64,000 nucleotides of DNA from an uncultured Oscillospiraceae bacterium (GCA_947624385.1 CANQJZ010000003.1:1-64000); one strand, 5' to 3'. Positions 18,003 through 27,805 are shown, numbered from the stretch's first letter. Notes: generated by a model from the letters alone, not told the origin. Numbers and translations: made by a program.

Positions 18003-19402
18003 TGAAGCGCGGAGCGAGGCTTGCGGTGCTGCTGGCGGCGCTGGCGGTGCTGGTGGGGGCATGGTACCTGGCCGAGACCCTCTCCGACAGGGAGCAGGCT
18101 GTCACGGCCGAGGAGGCCCACGAGCATACGGACATCTCCGTGGGCCCGGAGGATGACCTGACGGCCCTGGCCTGGGACTATTTCGGCGACGCGGTGAGCC
18201 TGAAGCGCCAGGACGGCGCCTGGACCAACGCCAACGACGCCGACTGCCCCATCGACCAGGCGAAGGTCGCGCCTCTGGCGGAGGCGGCGGCCAATGCTGA
18301 GGCGGAGACGGCGATCACGGATGTGACGGATTTCGACCAGTACGGTCTGGCGGACCCGGCCTTCACCATCGTCGCCGCCACGGCGGATAAGGTGAACACC
18401 TACGACGTGGGCAATCCCAGCCCCAACGGGGCCTATTACATCCGCGTGAACGGGGAAGATACGGTCTACGTGGAGGGTACCATGCTGGCCCAGACCTTCC
18501 AGACCGGCATCGACGATATTTTGGCTCTGGAAACGACCCCTCAGGACGTGGCGCAGGTCACCAGCCTCGCGGTCCAGTCCGGCGCGGGGGACTACGAGCT
18601 GCGGTATCTGGATGACGCGGAGGCGGTCTGGTACACGGACGCGGACCCATGGTTTTTGCTGGACGAGTCCGGCGAGCCGGTCATGCCTTTAGATACGGAA
18701 AAGACGGCGGCGTTGTATGAAATGGCGACGAATATCCAGCTCACCCAATGCGAGAGCTGGGACGGGTCCGAGGCCGACTACGGACTGGGCGCGCCCCAGG
18801 GCACGGTGCAGGTGGGCTACCGGTCCGATGGCGGGGAGCAGGGGAGCTTCACCCTGGAATTTGGCGCCTACGACGGCGCGGACGTGTTCGTGCGCCTGGG
18901 CGGGTCCAAAATGGTCTACCGCGTGGCGGGCACGGTGCTGGACGGGCTCATGTACCCGGACTTTGCCGCCATGCGGCCCCTGCGGCCCTGCCCGCTGGAT
19001 TGGGATAAGCTGGAGAGCGTGACCCTGCAATTGGACGGTGAGACATACGAGGTCATCCGCTCCGTGTCCGCCCCGACGGCCGACGAGGAACCGGAGGACA
19101 TCTTCACCTTGGGGGACCGGAGCCTGGACGCGGCGCTGGTGTCCGCCTGGCTGCGGCAGACGGCGGAGCTGACGGCGGACAGCCGCACGGACCCGGCCGA
19201 TGGCCGGGGGGAGCTGTTCACCCTGACCTTCCGGCAGGAAAATGAGCAATACCCGGAGGTAACGGTCCGGTTTATGGCCTACGACAGCGTCCACTACCTG
19301 TGCGCGGTGAACGAGCAGGAGTATTATCTCGTCTCCCGCACCGGCGCAGACCAGCTCCACGACCGCGCCCTGGAATTTCTGATCGAACTGCCGGAGGAAT
19401 AA
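18002..19402 (+). CDS. DUF4340 domain-containing protein
   Basis: A 466-residue membrane-anchored protein with one N-terminal helix (LAVLLAALAVLVGAWYLAE) and an acidic outer domain with repeated VxLKRQDGAW and DQYGLADPAFTI blocks, as in DUF4340 proteins. It overlaps the GldG-like stop by one base and ends the ABC operon. This four-gene set is common in Clostridia, but its substrate is not established. Confidence 0.85.
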   Translation: MKRGARLAVLLAALAVLVGAWYLAETLSDREQAVTAEEAHEHTDISVGPEDDLTALAWDYFGDAVSLKRQDGAWTNANDADCPIDQAKVAPLAEAAANAEAETAITDVTDFDQYGLADPAFTIVAATADKVNTYDVGNPSPNGAYYIRVNGEDTVYVEGTMLAQTFQTGIDDILALETTPQDVAQVTSLAVQSGAGDYELRYLDDAEAVWYTDADPWFLLDESGEPVMPLDTEKTAALYEMATNIQLTQCESWDGSEADYGLGAPQGTVQVGYRSDGGEQGSFTLEFGAYDGADVFVRLGGSKMVYRVAGTVLDGLMYPDFAAMRPLRPCPLDWDKLESVTLQLDGETYEVIRSVSAPTADEEPEDIFTLGDRSLDAALVSAWLRQTAELTADSRTDPADGRGELFTLTFRQENEQYPEVTVRFMAYDSVHYLCAVNEQEYYLVSRTGADQLHDRALEFLIELPEE

Positions 19403-19412
19403 GCGACAAATA

Positions 19413-19529
19413 GCCTCCCCTGTGTAAGGGGAGGTGGCCCGGCGAAAGCCGGGTCGGAAGGGTTGTCCTGTACGGGTGACAACCCCCCAGTCATGCTGAC
19501 GCATGACAGCCCCCTTACACAGGGGGGCC
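19413..19529 (+). repeat. palindromic two-module repeat, L-R order
   Basis: The left end is GCCTCCCCTGTGTAAGGGG, followed by a GGCCCGGC-GAAA-GCCGGGTC hairpin and GGGTTGT. The right half is ACAACCCCCCAGTC, a GTCATGCTGACGCATGAC hairpin and CCCCCTTACACAGGGGGGC. The outer ends pair with each other, and the inner TTGT/ACAA ends pair too. It lies after the ABC operon. Confidence 0.85.
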
Positions 19530-19544
19530 GTCAATAAGAAAAAC

Positions 19545-19577
19545 CAAAGGGACTGTGCTGCCACAGTCCCCTTTTTT
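19545..19577. terminator. bidirectional terminator
   Basis: A 9-bp stem GGGACTGTG/CACAGTCCC with a four-base loop, followed by CTTTTTT on the plus strand and by TTTGGTTTTT on the minus strand. It ends uraA on the minus strand. Confidence 0.88.
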
Positions 19578-19590
19578 ATGTTATATGCCC

Positions 19591-20943
19591 TTAGCCGTTT
19601 TTGTCCTCGCTTTTGGGCTCGTCCTTCTCGCCGGAGAGCATCGTGTTGGCCAGGATGCCCAGAATGAGCGCGCAGGCCACGGTGCGTATCTCCACCGCGC
19701 CGATGGTGACGGACAGGCCGCCAACGCCGGTGATGAAGATGATGGAGGCCACGAACAGGTTGCGGTTCCTGTTCAGGTCCACGCCCTGGAGCATCTTGAA
19801 GCCGCTCATGGCGATGAAGCCGTACAGGGCCACGCACACGCCGCCCATGACGCAGGAGGGAATGGTCTCCAGGAAGGCCATCAGCGGGGAGATGAAGCTG
19901 ACGATGATGCACAGCGCGGCCGCGCCCCAGATGCTGACGGTGGAGGCGTTGCGGGTGATGGCCACGCAGGCGATGGACTCGCCGTAAGTCGTGTTGGGGC
20001 AGCCGCCGAAGAGCGCGCCGGCCATGGAGCCGATGCCGTCGCCCAGCAGGGTCCGGGTCAGGCCGGGGGTCTTGAGAAGGTCAACGCCGATGATGGAGCT
20101 GAGGTTCTTGTGGTCGGCCAGATGCTCGGCGAACACCACGAAGGCCACGGGCACATAAGCGGTGAACAGCGTGAGAAGATAAGTGGGGGTGATGTCCTTG
20201 ATGCTGCCGCCCAGCAGGAAGGTGAAGTCGGGCGCGGAGACAAAGCCCACGTTCTTCATGGCGTCATAGTTGATGACGGTGAAGGCGGGGTTGCCGGTGG
20301 TGTACCCCAGCAGGGCGAACAGGCTGGCGCAGGCGTAGCCCGCCAGGATGCCGATGATGAAGGGCACCATGCGGACCATCTTCTTGCCGTAGGTGGAGGC
20401 CAGGATGGTCACCGCCAGGGTCACCAGGCCGCAGACCAGAGCCACGTACACGCTGCCGCCCTCCACGCTGGAGCTGGTCAGGTCGCCCACGGCGTTGCCG
20501 GCGAGGGAGAGGCCGATAATGGCCACGGTGGGCCCGATGATGACGGGAGGCATCAGCTTGTCGATCCAGGCCACGCCGGACATCTTCACGATGATCGCCA
20601 GCACCACGTACACCAGCCCGGCCATGACCGCGCCGATGATCAGGCCCCAGTAGCCCACGGCCATGCTGGCCGCGCCGGAGAAGGCGCTCATCATGGAGCC
20701 GATGAAGGCGAAGGAGCTGCCCAGGAACACGGGGCTGGAGTTTTTGGTGAAGATGAGGTACACGAACGTGCCCACGCCGGCGCCGAAGATGGCGGCCGAG
20801 GCGGTCAGAGCCGTGCCGCAGCCGGAGTTGACCACGGCGGGCACCGCGATGGTGGCGGCCATGATGGCCAGCAGCTGCTGGATGGCGAACAGGATGACCT
20901 GTCCGAACTTGGGCTTGTCCTTGATGCCGTAGATGAGATCCAT
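19591..20943 (-). CDS. uraA: uracil permease (NCS2 family)
   Basis: A 450-residue nucleobase symporter with about 14 hydrophobic segments. The NCS2 motif is seen in the VFAEHLADHKNLSSIIGVDL block, where the Glu and His contact uracil in UraA, and in GSMAGALFGGCPNTTYGES. It sits 32 bases after pyrR on the same strand and shares its PyrR-controlled leader, which makes uracil the likely substrate. AGGGAGG lies upstream of the ATG. Confidence 0.93.
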   Translation of the reverse strand: MDLIYGIKDKPKFGQVILFAIQQLLAIMAATIAVPAVVNSGCGTALTASAAIFGAGVGTFVYLIFTKNSSPVFLGSSFAFIGSMMSAFSGAASMAVGYWGLIIGAVMAGLVYVVLAIIVKMSGVAWIDKLMPPVIIGPTVAIIGLSLAGNAVGDLTSSSVEGGSVYVALVCGLVTLAVTILASTYGKKMVRMVPFIIGILAGYACASLFALLGYTTGNPAFTVINYDAMKNVGFVSAPDFTFLLGGSIKDITPTYLLTLFTAYVPVAFVVFAEHLADHKNLSSIIGVDLLKTPGLTRTLLGDGIGSMAGALFGGCPNTTYGESIACVAITRNASTVSIWGAAALCIIVSFISPLMAFLETIPSCVMGGVCVALYGFIAMSGFKMLQGVDLNRNRNLFVASIIFITGVGGLSVTIGAVEIRTVACALILGILANTMLSGEKDEPKSEDKNG

Positions 20944-20975
20944 TTTGTTTTGCCTCCCTGTTTTCTTTGTTTGGT

Positions 20976-21622
<647 letters not shown>

Positions 21623-21628
21623 TGAAAG

Positions 21629-21657
21629 ATAATAATATGGCCGGCAGGATTTGTCAA
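21629..21657 (-). promoter_or_regulatory. pyrR-uraA promoter
   Basis: TTGACA (21652-21657), a 17-base spacer and TATTAT (21629-21634) on the minus strand, giving a leader of about 100 bases that holds the attenuator. Confidence 0.85.
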
Positions 21658-21701
21658 CCAGCTTTTTGCACAAAAAGCGGACCGGTCCCCGCCCGTTTTT
21701 C

Positions 21702-21730
21702 TTGACGGCCCATCCCCGGCGTGATTTAAT
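21702..21730 (+). promoter_or_regulatory. mutY promoter
   Basis: TTGACG (21702-21707), a 17-base spacer and TTTAAT (21725-21730), about 27 bases before the GTG start of mutY. Confidence 0.65.
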
Positions 21731-21756
21731 AGCCATAGGAGAGGGGGCGGAGAGCC

Positions 21757-22791
21757 GTGGAAAAACTGCCGAAGGACCTGGCCGGGCTGCTGCTGCCCTG
21801 GTATGATGGGCACGGGCGGGACCTGCCCTGGCGGCGGGACGTGACGCCATACCGGGTGTGGGTGTCGGAGATCATGCTGCAGCAGACCCGCATCGAGGCG
21901 GCCAAAGACTATTTTCTGCGGTTCATGGACGCCCTGCCCACGGTGGCCGATCTGGCCGCCGCCGACGAGCAGACGGTGCTGAAGCTGTGGGAAGGCCTGG
22001 GCTATTACGCACGGGCCCGGAACCTGCACAGGGCCGCGAAGCTCATTGTGGAAAACTATGGCGGCGAGCTGCCCGCAGACAGCAAGGCCCTGCGGGCCCT
22101 GCCCGGTATCGGCGATTACACCGCCGGGGCCATCGCCTCCATCGCCTTTGACCTGCCGGAGCCGGCCGTGGACGGAAACGTGCTGCGTGTCTGCGCCCGG
22201 CTGACCTGCTGCCCGGACAGCGTGGGGGACCAAAAGGTGAAAAACCGCTTCCGGGAGGCATTGCGCCAGCGGTACCCGGCGGAGCGCTGCGGCGCGTTCA
22301 CCTCCGCGCTGATGGAGCTGGGGGAGACGGTGTGCCCGCCGGGTACGCCCGACTGCGGCGGGTGCCCGCTGGAAAAGGTCTGCGCCGGGGCGCAAACTGG
22401 CCACCCCGCGGACTGGCCTGTGATGGATGAAAAAAGGCCCCGGAAGATACAAAACCGGACGGTGTTCATTTTGGAGTACGCCGGGCGGGTGGCCCTGATC
22501 CAAAGGCCGGACAGGGGGCTGCTGGCCGGCATGTGGGAGCTGCCCAACGTGGAGGGGGACCTGGACGAGACGGCGGCGCTTTGTCAGGCGGACGCCTGGG
22601 GCTGCGCGCCGGAGGGGCTGGCGCCCTGCGGCCGGGCAACGCATATCTTCACCCATTTGGAGTGGCATATGACCGGCTGGCGGGTCCAGTGCGGCGCCGC
22701 GCCGGATAGGTTCATCTGGACCACGGCCAAAGAGCGGGCGGCGCGCTATCCCGTGCCCAGCGCCTTCCGGGCCTATAAGGAGCAATTGTGA
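21757..22791 (+). CDS. mutY: A/G-specific adenine glycosylase
   Basis: A 344-residue repair enzyme that removes adenine mispaired with 8-oxoguanine. It shows LPWRRDVTPYRVWVSEIMLQQTR, the helix-hairpin-helix LPGIGDYTAGAI, the catalytic Asp in AVDGNVLRV, a 4Fe-4S loop C-X6-C-X2-C-X5-C (ending VCAGAQ), and a C-terminal NUDIX-like domain with LLAGMWELPNVEGD. GTG start with GGAGAGGGGG upstream. Confidence 0.95.
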   Translation: MEKLPKDLAGLLLPWYDGHGRDLPWRRDVTPYRVWVSEIMLQQTRIEAAKDYFLRFMDALPTVADLAAADEQTVLKLWEGLGYYARARNLHRAAKLIVENYGGELPADSKALRALPGIGDYTAGAIASIAFDLPEPAVDGNVLRVCARLTCCPDSVGDQKVKNRFREALRQRYPAERCGAFTSALMELGETVCPPGTPDCGGCPLEKVCAGAQTGHPADWPVMDEKRPRKIQNRTVFILEYAGRVALIQRPDRGLLAGMWELPNVEGDLDETAALCQADAWGCAPEGLAPCGRATHIFTHLEWHMTGWRVQCGAAPDRFIWTTAKERAARYPVPSAFRAYKEQL

Positions 22792-22807
22792 AAGGGGAAA
22801 TTTTATC

Positions 22808-23539
22808 ATGAGAAAGCTTATAACTGTCGGGTCGCTCATCCTGTGCCTGAGCATGCTGGCGTCCTGCGGCACGGAGGACGTGCTGTCCGACATGACCGGC
22901 GGCCGCTCGGACGCGGCGCTGGACAGCTCCGATTCGGACGTTTTGGGTGAACAGGCCCCAGCCGATACCGGGACGGACTACACCGCCCTGACGGCGGACC
23001 AGTGCGTCACGGACGATCTGGCGGACCCGGGTGTGCTGCCCCGTATCACCCTGGACTGCCCCGGCGCGGACGAGATCAACAAAATCATCCAGGACGAGTT
23101 TCGCCCGGTGTCCGAGGACCCCATGTGCCAGCTCTATTATGAGTGTGCCAAGGGCGCGGGCCGGGTGCTGAGCGTGGTGATGGTCAAGAAGATCGACGAC
23201 TGGCTGGAATTTACCCCCTTCGACCTGGACCTGGCCACCGGGGAGAGGCTGTCCGGCGCGGCGCTGTTGGAGCTTCTGGACGTGGACGCCACAGAGCTTG
23301 CCCAATTGGAGCAGTCGGTGATGGCCGAGGAGTTCGTTCACCAGTTCGGCACGGCCCGGAACCAGACGGACGAGGATTTTTATAACGGCCAGTACCGGCG
23401 CACCACATCCCCGGACAACGTGGAGCTTGAAAAGCTCTGGTTCGCCGCCGACGGGCAGCTTTTGTTCGCCGGACGCATTTACGGTCTGGCCGGCGCGGAG
23501 TATTACGAATATCCCCTGTCCACGGGACTTGTATTTTGA
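22808..23539 (+). CDS. predicted lipoprotein
   Basis: A 243-residue protein with a lipobox: the hydrophobic leader ends LSMLASCG, so Cys20 would be lipidated and anchored outside the membrane. The rest is acidic, with WLEFTPFDLDLATGERLSGA and a Tyr-rich tail. The layout distantly recalls RsiV/DUF3298 domains, but I would not assign it. It follows mutY by 16 bases and may share its transcript. Confidence 0.75.
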   Translation: MRKLITVGSLILCLSMLASCGTEDVLSDMTGGRSDAALDSSDSDVLGEQAPADTGTDYTALTADQCVTDDLADPGVLPRITLDCPGADEINKIIQDEFRPVSEDPMCQLYYECAKGAGRVLSVVMVKKIDDWLEFTPFDLDLATGERLSGAALLELLDVDATELAQLEQSVMAEEFVHQFGTARNQTDEDFYNGQYRRTTSPDNVELEKLWFAADGQLLFAGRIYGLAGAEYYEYPLSTGLVF

Positions 23540-23541
23540 GG

Positions 23542-23570
23542 TTGCATCTGGCCGTCCGGTGTGCTAGTAT
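23542..23570 (+). promoter_or_regulatory. promoter of acyltransferase/ACP pair
   Basis: TTGCAT (23542-23547), a 17-base spacer and an extended -10 TGCTAGTAT (TAGTAT at 23565-23570), 21 bases before the ATG at 23592. Confidence 0.65.
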
Positions 23571-23591
23571 AGCGCGGAAAGGGTGGGGAAG

Positions 23592-24158
23592 ATGAAGCTT
23601 GACCCCTATTACAGCAAAAAAGAGCTCCAGGACATGGGCTTTAAGGCCCTGGGCCGCCAGGTGCTCGTAAGCCGCACCTGCCGTATTTACACCCCGGAAA
23701 AGATCACCCTGGGCAGCCACGTGCTCATCGACGACTTCACCATTTTGAACGGCGAGATCGCGGTGGGCAATTACGTACACATCAGCTCCAACTGCGAGCT
23801 TTACGCCGGGCAGGCCAGCATCACCATGGGGGACTTCTCCGGCCTCAGCTCCCGTTGCACGATCTACGCCACCAGCGACGATTACTCCGGCGCGAGCCTC
23901 ACCAACCCCACGGTCCCCCTGGCCTTCCGCAACGAGCGGGACGCGGCCGTGACGCTGGAAAAGCACGTCATCCTTGGCACCGGCTGTGCCGTGCTGCCGG
24001 GGGTGTATATCGGGGAGGGCTGCTCCGTGGGGGCCATGAGCCTTATAAACCGGTCAACGGACCCCTGGGGTGTGTACGCCGGCGTGCCCGCCCGGCGGGT
24101 GAAGGAGCGGAAGCGGGACCTGCTGGCGCTGGAGGAAAAGCTGACCGGCGGGAAATAA
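23592..24158 (+). CDS. hexapeptide-repeat acyltransferase (maltose/galactoside O-acetyltransferase-like)
   Basis: A 188-residue left-handed beta-helix enzyme with hexapeptide periodicity (ITLGSHVLIDDFTI, IAVGNYVHISSN, VILGTGCAVLPGVYIGEGCSVGA) and the closing GVYAGVPARRVKER. This C-terminal signature is typical of sugar O-acetyltransferases in surface polysaccharide synthesis. The expected catalytic His is not in the usual DH position, since the loop reads TSDDYSG. ATG at 23592 has AAAGGGTGGGG upstream. An acyl-carrier-like gene follows at 36 bases. Confidence 0.85.
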   Translation: MKLDPYYSKKELQDMGFKALGRQVLVSRTCRIYTPEKITLGSHVLIDDFTILNGEIAVGNYVHISSNCELYAGQASITMGDFSGLSSRCTIYATSDDYSGASLTNPTVPLAFRNERDAAVTLEKHVILGTGCAVLPGVYIGEGCSVGAMSLINRSTDPWGVYAGVPARRVKERKRDLLALEEKLTGGK

Positions 24159-24194
24159 ATGTGCGCATCCATATTGCAGGAGGTTACTATAACA

Positions 24195-24419
24195 ATGGAA
24201 GACTTGATGGAAATACTGCGGGACCTTCGCCCGGACGTGGACTTTGCGCGGGAGACCGCTCTGGTGGACGACGGCATACTGGGTTCGTTCGAGATCACCG
24301 CCCTGGTCAGTGAGATCATGGACGAATTTGACGTGAAGATCTCCATGGCCGATTTAGAGCCGGAGAATTTCAACTCCGCCCAGGCCATATGGGACTTCAT
24401 TCAGTCGCTGAAAGAGTGA
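24195..24419 (+). CDS. acyl carrier protein-like protein
   Basis: A 74-residue acidic helical protein. The motif VDDGILGSFEITALVSEI has a Ser at the place where 4'-phosphopantetheine attaches in carrier proteins, most like the DltC/PCP-type DG-x-x-D/G-S-F pattern. The ATG at 24195 has AGGAGGT 10 bases upstream. It follows the hexapeptide acyltransferase on the same strand, which suggests the carrier could supply or accept the acyl group. No adenylation enzyme lies nearby. Confidence 0.75.
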   Translation: MEDLMEILRDLRPDVDFARETALVDDGILGSFEITALVSEIMDEFDVKISMADLEPENFNSAQAIWDFIQSLKE

Positions 24420-24433
24420 GTGGAAGCGTGCAG

Positions 24434-24470
24434 GGGCGGGCCGTGCCAACGGCCCGCCCTCTTGCATTTC
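24434..24470 (+). terminator. hairpin after the carrier protein gene
   Basis: A 9-bp stem GGGCGGGCC/GGCCCGCCC with an eight-base loop followed by a weak T-rich tail (CTCTTGCATTT). It overlaps the -35 of the next promoter. Confidence 0.55.
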
Positions 24471-24490
24471 AGTGACAAGCTGTGTAAAAT
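24462..24490 (+). promoter_or_regulatory. promoter of GH51 gene
   Basis: TTGCAT (24462-24467), a 17-base spacer and TAAAAT (24485-24490), 31 bases before the ATG. Confidence 0.6.
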
Positions 24491-24520
24491 CAGGCCAAAC
24501 AAATATTAGGAGGGCTTATC

Positions 24521-26065
24521 ATGCTGCATGCCACCATACACCTGGACCCCGCGTATCAGCTGGCGGACGTGCCAAGGGAGCTGTTCGGCTCCTTCATCGA
24601 ACACCTGGGCCGGGCGGTCTATGACGGTATCTACTGCCCCGGCCATCCAACCGCCGACGGCCAGGGCTTTCGCCGTGACGTGCTGGAGGCGATCCAGGCG
24701 CTGCAGGTGCCCCTTATCCGCTACCCCGGCGGGAATTTCGCCTCCGGCTACCGGTGGGAGGACGGCGTGGGCCCCAAAGAAAAACGCCCCGTCCGGCCGG
24801 ACGGGGCCTGGCGGAGCCGGGAGAGCAACCAGGTGGGGCTGAACGAGTTCGCCGGCTTTTGCCGGTCCGCGGACGCGGAGCTGATGATGACGGTGAACCT
24901 GGGTACCCGCGGCGTGCAGGAGGCGTGCGACCTGCTGGAATACTGCAATCTGCCCGATGGGACTTATTTCAGCGACATGCGCGTCGCCCACGGGGTGAAA
25001 GAGCCCCACGGCATCAAATACTGGTGCCTGGGCAACGAGATGGACGGCCCCTGGCAGACGGGCCACAAGACGGCGGAGGAATACGGCCGTCTGGCGGCGG
25101 AGACCGCCCGGGCCATGCGCAAGCTGGACCCGTCTATCCGGCTCACCGCCGCCGGCAGCTCCAACCCGTACATGCCCACCTTCCCCCAGTGGGAGGCCAC
25201 GGTGCTGGAGCACACATATGACGACGTGGACTTCCTGTCCCTGCACCAGTATCTGGGCAACAGCACCGGCGACATGGGGGATTTTCTGGCCCAGAGCCTG
25301 ACTACGGACAGGTTCATCACCGACGCCGTGGCCGCCTGCGATTTCGTCCAGGCGAAAAAGCGGTCCAAAAAGCGGATGATGCTCTCCTTCGACGAGTGGA
25401 ACGTGTGGTACAAAACCATGGACCAGGAGCAGCACATCCAGCCCTGGCAGTTCGCGCCGCCCCTTTTGGAGGAGCGCTATACCATGGCGGACGCGGCCGT
25501 GTTCGGCACCATGCTCATCACGCTTTTGAACCATGCGGACCGGGTGAAGATGGCCTGTCAGGCCCAGCTGGTGAACGTGATAGCCCCCATCATGACCGAG
25601 CCGAACGGCGGCCCGGTCTGGCGGCAGAGCATCTTCTGGCCCTTCCGGCAGGCCAGTCTGGATAACCGGTGGCCCGCATGGCATATCGTGCTGCGCCACG
25701 ATGACAGGGCGTACATCCCCCGGTACGACAGCAAAAATTACACGGATGTTCCCTATCTGGAATACGCGGCGGTACTGCACCTCGACCCGGATATGGGGGG
25801 CGACGCTGTGACCATCTTCGCCGTGAACCGCTCTTTGGACGAGCCCATGCTGCTGGACTGCGATCTGACGGCCTTTGGCGGCGGAAAAGACGCGGAACAC
25901 CTGGCCCTGTATGGCCCGGCGGAGGCGGTGAACGGTCCCGGTCAGGAGGTGCTGAAGCCCCGCGCTATGGCCGGCGCGGAAGTAAAGGACGGGCATTTGC
26001 AGGCCCAGCTCCCGCCGCTGTCCTGGAACATGCTGCGGGTCGGCGTGGAGCGGAAGCTGTTTTAA
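24521..26065 (+). CDS. alpha-N-arabinofuranosidase (GH51)
   Basis: A 514-residue intracellular glycosidase, full length for the family. The acid/base Glu is in KYWCLGNEMDGPWQ (about residue 173) and the nucleophile Glu in MLSFDEWNVWYK (about residue 292). The N-terminal IDPAY-like HLDPAYQLADVPRELFGSFIEH is also typical. It releases arabinose from arabinoxylan or arabinan oligosaccharides. No signal peptide is present. It converges with an esterase gene, overlapping it by four bases; the two fit hemicellulose side-chain removal. Confidence 0.95.
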   Translation: MLHATIHLDPAYQLADVPRELFGSFIEHLGRAVYDGIYCPGHPTADGQGFRRDVLEAIQALQVPLIRYPGGNFASGYRWEDGVGPKEKRPVRPDGAWRSRESNQVGLNEFAGFCRSADAELMMTVNLGTRGVQEACDLLEYCNLPDGTYFSDMRVAHGVKEPHGIKYWCLGNEMDGPWQTGHKTAEEYGRLAAETARAMRKLDPSIRLTAAGSSNPYMPTFPQWEATVLEHTYDDVDFLSLHQYLGNSTGDMGDFLAQSLTTDRFITDAVAACDFVQAKKRSKKRMMLSFDEWNVWYKTMDQEQHIQPWQFAPPLLEERYTMADAAVFGTMLITLLNHADRVKMACQAQLVNVIAPIMTEPNGGPVWRQSIFWPFRQASLDNRWPAWHIVLRHDDRAYIPRYDSKNYTDVPYLEYAAVLHLDPDMGGDAVTIFAVNRSLDEPMLLDCDLTAFGGGKDAEHLALYGPAEAVNGPGQEVLKPRAMAGAEVKDGHLQAQLPPLSWNMLRVGVERKLF

Positions 26066-27225
26066 CGGAACAGCAGCGGCAGGAAATCCCGGGCGCACTT
26101 GCGCCAGACCTGCCACTCGTGGGCGCCGGGATAGAACACCTCCCGGTGGGCTTGCCAACGGGCCGGGTCCAGGCCCTTTTCCGCCAGAAGCTCGCTGTCC
26201 CGCTGGAAAAAGGACATGAGCGGGTCGTCCCGGCCGATGGCCCGCCAGAAGAGCTTGTACCGGCCGGCAAAATCAGGCGCGTCCAGGGCCAGCAGATGGC
26301 TGTCGTCGGTGCCCAGACCGGGCAGCGCCCGCAGAAAGCCGCTGAATATCCCCGCCCAGGCGAAGAGATCGGGCCTTGTCATGACGGTCATGGAGGTCTG
26401 CATGGAGCCCATGGAGAGCCCCGCCATCGCCCGGTCCAGCCTATCCGTCTTCACCCGGTACCGGCCCTCGATGAAGGGAATACAGTCCTCCGCCAGCAGC
26501 CTGGGCAGCAGCTCCGCGTCCATGCAGGGCGCGCCCTCCGGCGTGCGGGTGTGGACCATGCCGTTGTTCATGACAATGAGGCAGGGCACGGCCTTTCCGG
26601 CGGCCAGCAGGTTGTCCATGATGAAGTGTACCTTGCCCTGATAGACCCAGCATGTCTCGTTCTCCCCGTGGCCGTGCTGGAGATACAGCACGGGGTAGCG
26701 CTCATTCGAGCGCAGATAGTCCGGCGGCAGGTAGACCAGGCAGGACTCCCACGCGCCGGTGACCCGGGAGAAGTACACGTCCCGGACCACGGAGCCGTGG
26801 GGTACGTCCTTCAGGAGATAAAAGTCGCCGTCCTCCTCCGGAAAGTCGATGTAGTTGCAGGGCCTGGAATAGCCAAAGCCCACGGGGGCCATGGGCGAGA
26901 GGGTCTCCGCGCCGTCCACCAGCAGGAAAAACTGCTTGAACCCCGGCGTGGTATAGGGTGCCGTGCCCCGCCAGTAGCCGTCGGCGTGCTTTTCCAGCGT
27001 CAGGATGCTGTCGGGCAGCTGTATTTTGACCTCGTGGGCCGTGGGGGCGAAGATTTGGATAAACGCGTCCCCGTTGGGCAGTATGCGCACCGCCGGAGGC
27101 ACGGCCTCGCCGGGGATGCCCAGGCGGGTGCCGGCGCCGCCGCCGATGGGCAGCTGCTCGTTGAAGGCCAGGGCCCGCTGGGAAAAGGCCCGGTCGGCCA
27201 AAAATTCTTCGGTGAATCGGGGCAT
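26062..27225 (-). CDS. esterase with N-terminal E-set domain (feruloyl/enterochelin esterase-like)
   Basis: A 387-residue protein. Residues ~45-115 look like a CBM48/E-set domain as in enterochelin and xylan esterases (FIQIFAPTAHEVKIQLP). The rest is an esterase-D fold with the nucleophile elbow GLSMGS (Ser near residue 276) and YLQHGHGENETCW as the oxyanion region. No signal peptide. AGGAGGT precedes the ATG. Next to GH51, de-esterification of imported arabinoxylan fragments is a fair inference. Confidence 0.85.
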   Translation of the reverse strand: MPRFTEEFLADRAFSQRALAFNEQLPIGGGAGTRLGIPGEAVPPAVRILPNGDAFIQIFAPTAHEVKIQLPDSILTLEKHADGYWRGTAPYTTPGFKQFFLLVDGAETLSPMAPVGFGYSRPCNYIDFPEEDGDFYLLKDVPHGSVVRDVYFSRVTGAWESCLVYLPPDYLRSNERYPVLYLQHGHGENETCWVYQGKVHFIMDNLLAAGKAVPCLIVMNNGMVHTRTPEGAPCMDAELLPRLLAEDCIPFIEGRYRVKTDRLDRAMAGLSMGSMQTSMTVMTRPDLFAWAGIFSGFLRALPGLGTDDSHLLALDAPDFAGRYKLFWRAIGRDDPLMSFFQRDSELLAEKGLDPARWQAHREVFYPGAHEWQVWRKCARDFLPLLFR

Positions 27226-27253
27226 GAGAACACCTCCTGTGTGTTATGGCCCT

Positions 27254-27283
27254 ATTATAATGGAAAATAAGCCCAAAGTGCAA
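27254..27283 (-). promoter_or_regulatory. esterase promoter
   Basis: TTGCAC (27278-27283), an 18-base spacer and a perfect TATAAT (27254-27259) on the minus strand, 29 bases before the esterase ATG. Confidence 0.75.
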
Positions 27284-27325
27284 GAGCGCGCATTTTGCAT
27301 ACCTAGCCATTGGGAGGGATACCAT

Positions 27326-27805
27326 ATGTTTGAGATACGGGTGAAGATCGAACGGGAAGAAGACCTGTACTGCGGGTTCGACGAGACGGGCCTGACCCTG
27401 AACGACGATGTTTTAGTTTACATAACAAACGCGCTGGAGGACCGGCGGGCTGGGGAAAAGCTGCGGCTATGCTTCGTCAGCGCCCTGGATCTAGACGAGG
27501 ACCGGCTGGAACGGGCCATTGGCCGGTACATGCAGGGTATCGAGCGGAGCGTGAAGCGGCTGAAAAGGCGAAGCTGGCTCAACAGTCTGCGACTGCTGGC
27601 TATCGGCGTGATATTTATCATTCTGGGGCTGGTGTTTACGGACAAAATGGGCGCGGTGGCGGCGGCCATCGTGTCCACCATCGGGTCGTTCTCCGTGTGG
27701 GAAGCGGCCAACGTGTGGATACAGGAATTTCCCGCCATCCGGGCCAAGGAAAGAGCTGTAGCATTTTTGAAGCAGTCGGAGTTGGTGATAGAAGATGCAG
27801 ACTGA
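27326..27805 (+). CDS. hypothetical membrane protein
   Basis: A 159-residue protein, MFEIRVKIEREEDLY onward, with a soluble N-terminal half (about 1-85) and two hydrophobic segments (LLAIGVIFIILGLVF and AAAIVSTIGSFSVWEAA). I do not recognise the family. The ATG at 27326 has GGGAGGG upstream; the longer open frame to the left overlaps the divergent esterase promoter and is rejected. TrhA follows 15 bases later. Confidence 0.75.
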   Translation: MFEIRVKIEREEDLYCGFDETGLTLNDDVLVYITNALEDRRAGEKLRLCFVSALDLDEDRLERAIGRYMQGIERSVKRLKRRSWLNSLRLLAIGVIFIILGLVFTDKMGAVAAAIVSTIGSFSVWEAANVWIQEFPAIRAKERAVAFLKQSELVIEDAD

